In this document: piece by piece, positions 1-5,352 of the stretch
Layout: the number at the start of each line of letters is the position of its first letter
Numbering within the stretch: position 1 is the first letter of the stretch
NCBI GenBank assembly: GCA_964370845.1
Contig: CAYJLB010000085.1
Span: forward strand, 1 to 7,159
Direction: 5' to 3'
DNA length: 7,159 bases
Origin: CAYJLB01 sp964370845
GTDB taxonomy: Bacteria > Bacillota > Clostridia > Oscillospirales > Ruminococcaceae
Program-made: the position numbers and the translations under genes
The notes under the pieces: model-generated
Database searches by the model: none
Seen by the model: the letters and a program-made list of their open reading frames with translations, nothing else
Told to the model about the DNA's origin: nothing

Positions 1-55
1 TTTTTGAGGAAAAGTTTAATCAAAACCTTTAGCTTGTGTAGTTTATACTTCCGTT
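1..55 (+). repeat. 55-bp perfect direct repeat of 441-495
   Basis: Identity is exact for 55 bases from the window edge and stops at base 56 (G versus C at 496). The length equals a common assembler k-mer, so this end is probably an assembly break within a repeat. Confidence 0.95.
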
Positions 56-61
56 GGGTAA

Positions 62-86
62 CGGACGACCACAGGTCGCCCCTACA
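62..86 (-). repeat. TGTAG..CCG hairpin, GCGACC stem
   Basis: Read on the minus strand: TGTAG, stem GGGCGACC, loop TGT, stem GGTCGTCC, then G. There are eight pairs, one of them G-T. The 32 bp at 56-87 replace only 8 bp (496-503) in the otherwise matching R-A copy, so the hairpin behaves as an extra insert here. Confidence 0.85.
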
Positions 87-97
87 GCAAAATCCGA

Positions 98-164
98 CCT
101 CGCGGGCAGAAATTTTCCCATTTATCAACGTAATAACGCGGGCAAGGGTCAAGCGTCACGCTTG
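98..164 (+). repeat. 67-bp palindrome-ended module, copy 1
   Basis: It starts with CCTCGC and ends with GGGCAAGGGT plus the 15-bp odd palindrome CAAGCGT-C-ACGCTTG (150-164). Its length equals that of copies 2 (514-580) and 4 (4637-4703). Confidence 0.8.
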
Positions 165-206
165 AAATTTTCACGTTCGCTTACTATTTATGATAGCAAA
201 ACGCCC

Positions 207-240
207 GTAGAAATAAAAACAAAATAGTTTTTATTTCTAC
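207..240 (+). repeat. 14-bp stem hairpin in R-A
   Basis: The arms GTAGAAATAAAAAC (207-220) and GTTTTTATTTCTAC (227-240) are perfectly complementary around the loop AAAATA. On the plus strand a TACTTTTTT tract follows, giving a terminator-like shape in that direction, although the stem is AT-rich and no plus-strand gene is nearby. Confidence 0.8.
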
Positions 241-411
241 TACTTTTTTCGTCGCAAAAAATTATCTCTACTAGCACTTTTAATACTGCTTTTAATTTGA
301 TATTCTTTGTATGTTTCGTAGTTTTTTGCGACGTTTTAGACTTTTATTTTGTTCGTTTGCTTTTTTTGAGTGATTTATTTTACTTCGAGTTTTTCGCTTC
401 TGCGGAAGCGA

Positions 412-429
412 CCAAGGCTCTGCCTTTGG
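412..429. repeat. TCT-loop hairpin in R-A
   Basis: The arms CCAAGGC and GCCTTTGG pair around TCT with one bulged T. The R-B counterpart (4437-4455) keeps the TCT loop but has different arms. Confidence 0.6.
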
Positions 430-436
430 AATCCGT

Positions 437-457
437 AAACTTTTTGAGGAAAAGTTT
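437..457. repeat. TGAGG-loop hairpin in R-A
   Basis: AAACTTTT (437-444) and AAAAGTTT (450-457) pair perfectly around TGAGG. The R-B counterpart (4462-4486) keeps the loop and changes both arms together. Confidence 0.75.
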
Positions 458-513
458 AATCAAAACCTTTAGCTTGTGTAGTTTATACTTCCGTTCGTAC
501 ATACAAAATCCGA

Positions 514-580
514 CCTCGCAGAAGCAAAATTATCCTCTTATACTTTGTCTAGTGCGGGAATGGGTCAAGCGTCACGCTTG
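514..580 (+). repeat. 67-bp palindrome-ended module, copy 2 (overlaps the mfd stop)
   Basis: It begins CCTCGCAGAAGC and ends AGTGCGGGAATGGGT plus CAAGCGTCACGCTTG (566-580). On the minus strand the palindrome reads CAAGCG-TGA-CGCTTG, and its central TGA (574-572) is the stop codon of mfd. Confidence 0.85.
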
Positions 581-3500
581 CGCTTGCATTGTTTCTAGGA
601 CTGTGTCCATTAATTTTGATGCGGCTTCATTTTTATCCATTCTTACCGAAATATAAGGCTTTTTAGTGCTGTTAAACATTACTTTTCCCTTAAAAGTTGC
701 GGACAATTTCTTAATTTGCTCCATTGAAGGCTCTTTAATAAAGAATAAAATGCTGTCTTGACGTTGACTAATTTCTGTTATCCCAAGAGCAGAAGCCTTG
801 TTACGCAGAAGTGCCACGTCAATAAGCCCCATTACAGCCTTTGGAGGGTCGCCATAACGGTCAATTAACTCGTCCAAAATTTCCATACTGTCCTCTTTGC
901 TCACAACGGAAGCAATTTTTTTGTACGCGTCAATCCGCAAAGTTAAGCTGTCAATATAATTTGTCGGGATAAAGGCGTTTATTGCAACGTCAACCAAACA
1001 GTCCTCGGAATTCTTCGGCAAAGGCTCACCTTTTTGCTCTGCAATAGCTTGATTTAACAGCTTTATATACATATCATAACCAACAGCTTCCATATGACCG
1101 TGCTGTCTACCGCTTAATATTGAGCCAGCACCACGGATTTCAAGGTCACGCATTGCAATCCTAAACCCTGAACCAAATTGTGTAAATTCACGAATTGCGT
1201 TAAGCCTTTTTGACGCAATGTCAGTGAGAACTTTTCCCCTCTTGAAAGTGAAATAAGCAAAAGCTCGGCGGTTTGAACGTCCAACTCGCCCTCTAAGCTG
1301 ATAAAGTTGTGACAATCCAAGCCTGTCAGCGTCCTCAATAACCAAAGTGTTACAGTTTGCAACGTCAACACCTGTTTCAATTAAAGTTGTGCAAACTAAA
1401 ATATCAATTTCTTTCTCAACAAGTTTTCGCCAAATGTCAGAAAGCTCTTTTTCGGAAATTTGCCCGTGAGCAACTCCAATCCTAGCCTCAGGCAAGGCTT
1501 GCCCCAGCTTAAAAGCACAACCGTCAATAGTTTCAATCCTGTTGTGAATATAATAAACTTGCCCACCACGCCTTAATTCCTTAGAAATCGCTTGAGTTAT
1601 CACAGGGAAATTATCCTCAATAACGTAAGTCTGTACAGGGTGGCGGTCTTGTGGCGGGTCTTCGATAACTGACATGTCACGAATTCCGCTCATTGCCATA
1701 TTTAAAGTACGTGGAATTGGCGTTGCTGAAAGGGTTAGCATGTCAACTCCAGTAAATTTTTCCTTGAATTTTTCTTTATGTCCAACGCCAAAACGTTGCT
1801 CCTCGTCAATAATTGCAAGCCCTAAATCCTTAAACTCCACGTCTTTTTGCACAATTCTGTGAGTTCCGATTAAAAGGTCAATTTGCCCGGCTTTAAGCTG
1901 TTTTAGAATTTCTTTTTGTTGGGTAGGAGTTCTATATCGTGACAAAAGTTCGATTTTAAGCGGAAAATGCTCAAATCTACGAAGTGCAGTTTGGAAATGT
2001 TGCCAAGCTAAAACTGTGGTAGGAACTAAAATTGCACATTGTTTACCGCTTAAAATGCACTTCATTACACCACGAAAAGCAACTTCTGTTTTACCAAATC
2101 CAACATCTCCACAAAGTAGCCTATCCATCGGAATAGGCTTTTGCATATCCTCTTTAATTTCGCGAATACAACGCAGTTGGTCGTCCGTTTCATCATAAGC
2201 AAAACGTGAATCGAAATCGTTTTGGAAGTCGTCATCTTCAAGGAATGCAAAACCTTTGCTGTTCTGCCTTTTTGCGTACAAAGCGATTAATTCCGCAGCC
2301 ATATCTTTGACAGCAGATTTTACCCTTGCACGAGTTTTTTTCCACTCGGCGGAGTTAAGTTTATTCAGTTTCACGTTGGAGTCCTCTTTAGGTCCAACAA
2401 AACGAGAAACTAAGTCAAGTTGGTTAACCGGAACGTACAAAACGTCGCTCCCAGCGTATTTTATAGTAATATAATCCTTAGTCACACCGCTAGTTTCAAT
2501 CTTAGAAATCCCCGAAAAACGTCCAATTCCGTGCATTGAATGTACAACCAAATCGCCCTCGGTAATTTCGGTAATGCTGTGAATTTCTTCGCCCTTTTTC
2601 TTCTTTTTAAGCTTTCGTTTTGAGCCGTGGATATGCTTTGAAACAGTGATTAAAGCTTGTTTTATGTCAGGGTATTCGTAACCAGCCGAAACGCTTCCAG
2701 CCATTACAATTACAGTCTTTTGCACAATTTTTGAATTTTCGCTAAAAGTTGAAGCAGTAATTCCTTTTTCTCGCAGGTCATTTATGATAATAGGCACACT
2801 TTTTTCGTTTCCCGCCATGATTAAAACTTGATATTTTCCCGCTAAAAAGGTGGAAACTTCGTCAATTAATTGCTCCCCGTCGCCACTCCAAGCGGAGGCA
2901 GAAAGTGCGTCCACTGAAATCAATTCCTTAAAGCGAATATCTTGATGAGTTCGCATAAAAGTGTCTAAATAACAGCACGGATTTTTCTCAATAAGTGAGT
3001 AAAATTCACCTTTTGAAAGGACAAAATCGTCACAACCTTTGAACAAAACTCCGTCCTCGAAGAAAATTTTCGTGTCCTCGTTGAACTGCCCATAATAGCC
3101 TTTTAGCTTGTCATTTAAAGTGGTTTGCTCGGAAACAATCACCTTTCCTCCGTTAAAATAATCAAAGACACAAGCTGGTTTTTCATAGGCAAGTTGCAAG
3201 TATTTATCAAGGTTTGAAAGGATAATTCCGCTCTCCACAAGCTCTTTATCTTGATAGAGATATTTTTTTATTCTATCGGAATTTTTGTCCTTTAAACCGT
3301 TAATTACATTATTTATTTTGTCAGAAAATTCTTCTGCACTTGAAAATAAAACTTCTAAAGCTGGGAAAATTGACACTTTTTCAATGCTGTCATTTCGCCT
3401 TTGAGTTTCAATGTCAAAAGTTGCAATTGTGTCAATTGTGTCGCCCCAAAATTCCACACGATAGGGTAGGGGACTTCCCACCGAAAAAATGTCCACAATT

Positions 3501-4033
3501 GACCCACGGTGAGAGAATTGAGCAACGCCCTCAACTTGCTCTGCGTGCTTGTAACCCGCCTCAACAAGGGCTTTTATCAGGTCAGAAACCAAAATATCCT
3601 CCCCAGTTTCAAGGACAACACTTCGCTCTTTTAAAATGCTTGGCGGAATGGTTTTTTGGCACACCGCTTCACCGCTTGCAACCATTATGCGAGCGGATTT
3701 TTCCGTTATTCTGGCTAAACTTTCCAGCCTTTTATGCTCATATTCTCTTGAAACAGTTTCAATTCGTGAGAAGTTGAAGTCCTTTGCGGGATAAAACACG
3801 CAAATATTTTCCCCAGCAAGCTCATTTATATCACTCTCAAACCGTCTTGCAGTAATTTCGTCCTCAGTGATAAGCAAGACAGGTGAATTTTCCTCCGCCA
3901 AAGAATAGGCAATCTGCCCTTTATGGATAGGGGAAAGCCCTGTCATCAAGCATGGAAATTTCCCACTTTTCAAAGCTTCTTGCAGCTTTTGAAAGGCGGG
4001 TAGTTCCTTCATTATATCTTTAAAAATATGCAA
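572..4033 (-). CDS. mfd: Transcription-repair coupling factor (Mfd)
   Basis: Mfd is an ATP-driven DNA translocase that removes RNA polymerase stalled at lesions and recruits UvrA. From the chosen TTG start it has 1153 residues, close to E. coli (1148) and B. subtilis (1177). The N-terminal UvrB-like part spans about 20-310 (GVAQFSHRGSIVDIF near 169-183). A Lys-rich linker (about 472-480) precedes the RNA-polymerase-interacting domain (DLVVHSMHGIGRFSGI, about 494-509). The RecG-like motor has Walker A GDVGFGKT (642-649), DEEQ (743-746), SATPIPR (769-775) and QLRGRVGR (912-919). The TRG motif lies at 954-989 and the C-terminal TRCF domain follows to about 1120. The frame stays open upstream to a TTG at 4174, but that part is intergenic repeat. 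TTG at 4033 has AAGGAGGA 7 nt upstream; ATG at 4012 (1146 residues) is the alternative, with no good site. The last codons and TGA stop fall in a repeat palindrome. Confidence 0.98.
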   Translation of the reverse strand: MHIFKDIMKELPAFQKLQEALKSGKFPCLMTGLSPIHKGQIAYSLAEENSPVLLITEDEITARRFESDINELAGENICVFYPAKDFNFSRIETVSREYEHKRLESLARITEKSARIMVASGEAVCQKTIPPSILKERSVVLETGEDILVSDLIKALVEAGYKHAEQVEGVAQFSHRGSIVDIFSVGSPLPYRVEFWGDTIDTIATFDIETQRRNDSIEKVSIFPALEVLFSSAEEFSDKINNVINGLKDKNSDRIKKYLYQDKELVESGIILSNLDKYLQLAYEKPACVFDYFNGGKVIVSEQTTLNDKLKGYYGQFNEDTKIFFEDGVLFKGCDDFVLSKGEFYSLIEKNPCCYLDTFMRTHQDIRFKELISVDALSASAWSGDGEQLIDEVSTFLAGKYQVLIMAGNEKSVPIIINDLREKGITASTFSENSKIVQKTVIVMAGSVSAGYEYPDIKQALITVSKHIHGSKRKLKKKKKGEEIHSITEITEGDLVVHSMHGIGRFSGISKIETSGVTKDYITIKYAGSDVLYVPVNQLDLVSRFVGPKEDSNVKLNKLNSAEWKKTRARVKSAVKDMAAELIALYAKRQNSKGFAFLEDDDFQNDFDSRFAYDETDDQLRCIREIKEDMQKPIPMDRLLCGDVGFGKTEVAFRGVMKCILSGKQCAILVPTTVLAWQHFQTALRRFEHFPLKIELLSRYRTPTQQKEILKQLKAGQIDLLIGTHRIVQKDVEFKDLGLAIIDEEQRFGVGHKEKFKEKFTGVDMLTLSATPIPRTLNMAMSGIRDMSVIEDPPQDRHPVQTYVIEDNFPVITQAISKELRRGGQVYYIHNRIETIDGCAFKLGQALPEARIGVAHGQISEKELSDIWRKLVEKEIDILVCTTLIETGVDVANCNTLVIEDADRLGLSQLYQLRGRVGRSNRRAFAYFTFKRGKVLTDIASKRLNAIREFTQFGSGFRIAMRDLEIRGAGSILSGRQHGHMEAVGYDMYIKLLNQAIAEQKGEPLPKNSEDCLVDVAINAFIPTNYIDSLTLRIDAYKKIASVVSKEDSMEILDELIDRYGDPPKAVMGLIDVALLRNKASALGITEISQRQDSILFFIKEPSMEQIKKLSATFKGKVMFNSTKKPYISVRMDKNEAASKLMDTVLETMQAQA

Positions 4034-4040
4034 AAAGCAT

Positions 4041-4048
4041 TCCTCCTT
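4041..4048 (-). promoter_or_regulatory. Strong ribosome binding site that decides the mfd start
   Basis: Reading the minus strand, AAGGAGGA is followed by 7 nt (ATGCTTT) and then TTG at 4033, in frame with Mfd. The next in-frame ATG (4012) is 28 nt from this site, too far to use it, and has only AT-rich sequence before it. An ATG inside the spacer (GAATGC) is in another frame. The site begins 3 nt beyond the end of the inverted 65-bp repeat module. Confidence 0.75.
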
Positions 4049-4051
4049 GCG

Positions 4052-4116
4052 GCAACGTGACGTTGCATCCAATCCCGCACTGAACAAAGTTAATGATACA
4101 ATTTGTTTCTGCGAGG
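4052..4116 (-). repeat. 65-bp palindrome-ended module, inverted copy before mfd
   Basis: Read on the minus strand it starts CCTCGCAGAAACAAA, continues to AGTGCGGGATTGGAT and ends with GCAACGT-C-ACGTTGC. It is the only copy facing the direction of mfd transcription and stops 3 nt before the mfd ribosome binding site. With the module at 4637-4703 it forms imperfect inverted ends of the 4052-4703 segment. Confidence 0.8.
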
Positions 4117-4214
4117 TTATAGGTTTTTTTTGATGTATTTTTTTAATAACGTGACGTTGCCCTCGTGGTAGCAAATTTTCTCGTTCGCTTACTATTTATG
4201 TCAGCAAACCGACC

Positions 4215-4248
4215 GTAAAAGTAAAAACAAAATAGTTTTTATTTTTAC
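4215..4248 (+). repeat. 14-bp stem hairpin in R-B
   Basis: GTAAAAGTAAAAAC (4215-4228) pairs with GTTTTTATTTTTAC (4235-4248) around the same AAAATA loop as in R-A. Relative to R-A, one G-C pair has become A-T by changes on both arms, and one A-T has become a G-T wobble on the plus strand. TACTTTTTT follows as in R-A. Confidence 0.8.
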
Positions 4249-4294
4249 TACTTTTTTCGTCGCAAAAAATTATCTCTACTCTTATTTTGTTTAT

Positions 4295-4321
4295 CGGACA
4301 AGGGCAAGCCTTGTCCCTACA
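4295..4321 (-). repeat. TGTAG..CCG hairpin, ACAAGG stem
   Basis: Read on the minus strand: TGTAG, stem GGACAAGG, loop CTTGC, stem CCTTGTCC, then G. The stem has eight perfect pairs. It lies in the R-B loop between the two CGTCGC arms, where R-A has unrelated sequence of similar length. Confidence 0.85.
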
Positions 4322-4436
4322 ACTATTTCGTGATTTTTTGCGACGTTTTAGATTTTCACTTTGTTCATTGCTATTTTGAGTGATTGATTTTACTTCGAGT
4401 ATTTCGCTTGACAACTTTAGTTGTTTGCGGAAGTGA

Positions 4437-4455
4437 GGAAGGACTCTGTCCCTCC
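4437..4455. repeat. TCT-loop hairpin in R-B
   Basis: GGAAGGAC and GTCCCTCC pair around TCT at seven of eight positions. The eighth is A-C on the plus strand and G-T on the minus strand. It corresponds to 412-429 in R-A. Confidence 0.6.
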
Positions 4456-4461
4456 ACCCTG

Positions 4462-4486
4462 CAATTTTTTTTTGAGGAAAAAATTG
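4462..4486. repeat. TGAGG-loop hairpin in R-B
   Basis: CAATTTTTT (4462-4470) and AAAAAATTG (4478-4486) pair perfectly around TTTGAGG. It corresponds to 437-457 in R-A, with different arms. Confidence 0.7.
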
Positions 4487-4542
4487 AGTAAAACCTTTAG
4501 CTTTTGTCGCCAATTCTCTTAAAAAATCATAACATTGTCTAG

Positions 4543-4636
4543 CCTCGTGGAAACAAAATTATCCTATTCTACTTTCTAATAACGCGGTCATAACAGCGGG
4601 GTTGCCCCGCCGGGCAAGGATGCAACGTCACGTTGC
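4543..4636 (+). repeat. Palindrome-ended module with an inserted hairpin, copy 3
   Basis: It starts CCTCGTGGAAACAAAA and ends GGGCAAGGAT plus GCAACGT-C-ACGTTGC (4622-4636). It is 94 bp instead of 67 because about 25 bp with the GCGGGG-TTG-CCCCGC hairpin interrupt the AATAACGCGGGCAAGG stretch seen uninterrupted in copy 1. Confidence 0.75.
4596..4610. repeat. GCGGGG-TTG-CCCCGC hairpin
   Basis: A perfect 6-bp G/C stem with a 3-nt loop inside module copy 3. No T-run follows on either strand, so it is not called as a terminator. A similar GCGGGG..CCCCGC hairpin is part of the tandem unit upstream of glmU. Confidence 0.7.
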
Positions 4637-4703
4637 CCTCGCAGAAACAAAAGTACAATTTTTTACTCTTTTGAGTGCGGGCATGGGTCAAGCGTCACGC
4701 TTG
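4637..4703 (+). repeat. 67-bp palindrome-ended module, copy 4 (abuts the pth stop)
   Basis: It follows copy 3 without a gap and ends AGTGCGGGCATGGGT plus CAAGCGTCACGCTTG (4689-4703). The next base begins the pth TAG stop on the minus strand, so the repeat starts exactly where the pth coding sequence ends. Confidence 0.85.
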
Positions 4704-5327
4704 CTAGGAGTTGTTTTTGTTCATAGCTTCGTCCATTTTCCCGCTTACAATCAATTCAATGGAAGCAATAGACTTGTCAAAACCCTCTATCATAAGTGGC
4801 TTTTCATCTTCCTTAAAAGCGGATAAAACCCAGTCAGCAAGGTTGTATTTAGGGTGAGGTTTTGCACCAACACCAATCTTCACACGAGGGAAATTATCTT
4901 TCCCTGTGAGATAAATTATGCTCTTTATTCCGTTGTGCCCACCGTCCGAGCCTTTACGTCTAATGCGAATTTTCGACGGCTCAAGGGATATGTCATCATA
5001 CAAGATTATCACCTTTTCAATGGGAATTTTGTAGAAATTCATCGCCTCCACAACCGCTTGCCCACTGTTGTTCATATAAGTTTGTGGCATCATCAATAAA
5101 CAACGTTTTCCATTGATTGAAACATCGCCACAAAGGGACTTATATTTAATTTTATTCGTCTTTACATTATATTTATCACAAAGTCGCTCAATTGTCAAAA
5201 AACCCGCGTTGTGCCTAGTGTTTTGGTACTCTCTCCCAGGATTTCCAAGACCTACGATTAAATATTCAAACCCTGTACTATGAGTTTCTTTGTGTGAAAT
5301 TGCTTTTAATTTGTCAAAAATGCTCAC
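4704..5327 (-). CDS. pth: Peptidyl-tRNA hydrolase
   Basis: This cytoplasmic enzyme cleaves the ester bond of peptidyl-tRNAs that drop off ribosomes and so recycles tRNA; it is usually essential. The protein has 207 residues. The family signature is clear: GLGNPG (26-31, substrate-binding Asn29), TRHNAGF with catalytic His39, QTYMNNSG (Asn86), LYDDI (Asp111, the residue that activates the catalytic His) and GGHNG (His131, Asn132). About 20 residues precede the conserved EYLIVGLGNPG, an extension common in clostridial Pth, so it does not by itself suggest a wrong start. The start codon is GTG, supported by AAAGGG 8 nt upstream. The gene lies 25 bp downstream of glmU and probably shares its transcript. 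The TAG stop is immediately followed by the terminal palindrome of the intergenic repeat. The downstream neighbour mfd, adjacent in many Firmicutes, is separated by 670 bp of repeat. Confidence 0.97.
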   Translation of the reverse strand: MSIFDKLKAISHKETHSTGFEYLIVGLGNPGREYQNTRHNAGFLTIERLCDKYNVKTNKIKYKSLCGDVSINGKRCLLMMPQTYMNNSGQAVVEAMNFYKIPIEKVIILYDDISLEPSKIRIRRKGSDGGHNGIKSIIYLTGKDNFPRVKIGVGAKPHPKYNLADWVLSAFKEDEKPLMIEGFDKSIASIELIVSGKMDEAMNKNNS

Positions 5328-5335
5328 TTTTTTTA

Positions 5336-5341
5336 CCCTTT
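5336..5341 (-). promoter_or_regulatory. Ribosome binding site of pth
   Basis: On the minus strand AAAGGG stands 8 nt before the GTG at 5327, separated by TAAAAAAA. It lies in the 25-bp glmU-pth gap and supports the GTG start. There is no alternative start before the conserved core. Confidence 0.8.
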
Positions 5342-5352
5342 CAAAATTATAA

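Larger units (their letters stand above)
1..164 (+). repeat. Truncated copy of intergenic repeat R (right-hand third)
   Basis: Bases 1-55 are identical to 441-495 of R-A. After an extra hairpin (62-86) the match resumes at 88-103, which equals 504-519. The segment ends with the 67-bp module (98-164), whose terminal palindrome is directly followed by the start of R-A, so two R units are head to tail. There is no gene in it. Confidence 0.85.
165..580 (+). repeat. Intergenic repeat R, copy A (downstream of mfd)
   Basis: This copy aligns with R-B (4168-4703) along its length, including the near-identical start (CGTTCGCTTACTATTTATG), a hairpin at 207-240, the inverted pair CGTCGCAAAAAA (250-261) and TTTTTTGCGACG (322-333), TACTTCGAGT, the TTTGAGGAAAA loop region, AACCTTTAGCTT, and AGTGCGGG plus palindrome at the right end. 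It fills the region after the mfd stop codon. A plus-strand frame at 297-656 runs through it but shows no domain or ribosome binding site and overlaps mfd in antisense. It looks like a dispersed non-coding element; whether it is transcribed is unknown. Confidence 0.85.
4168..4703 (+). repeat. Intergenic repeat R, copy B (between mfd and pth)
   Basis: This diverged copy has the same orientation as R-A. It is longer because of extra material: a different loop (4281-4325) holding a TGTAG..CCG hairpin, a small ACAAC-TTTA-GTTGT hairpin (4411-4424), a GCGGGG hairpin (4596-4610) and two right-end modules in tandem (4543-4636 and 4637-4703). With 4034-4167 it fills the 670-bp gap between pth and mfd; no gene is supported there. 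An open minus-strand frame at 4196-4513 has no recognisable domain. Confidence 0.85.

Noticed and set aside
207..249. An intrinsic terminator downstream of mfd
   Set aside because: The hairpin followed by T's points along the plus strand, opposite to mfd, and the stem is AT-rich. On the minus strand GGGCG follows instead of T's. It is kept only as a repeat hairpin.
1..580. A CRISPR array
   Set aside because: The repeats are few, of different sizes and arranged as mosaic modules without regular repeat-spacer spacing, and no cas gene is present.
297..656. A 119-residue plus-strand frame across R-A and the end of mfd
   Set aside because: It runs antisense into mfd, has no ribosome binding site or domain, and its frame is not kept in R-B.
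4034..4174. A 47-residue N-terminal extension of Mfd from TTG 4174
   Set aside because: It translates the inverted repeat module and has no ribosome binding site, whereas TTG 4033 has a strong one at good spacing.
4034..4200. A promoter for mfd in the repeat
   Set aside because: On the minus strand only weak boxes with poor spacing were found (TTAAAA and TATAAC 19 nt apart), so no promoter is called.
4196..4513. A 105-residue minus-strand frame between mfd and pth
   Set aside because: It lies wholly in repeat R-B; the matching part of R-A does not keep the frame, and the composition is Lys/Asn-rich noise without a domain.
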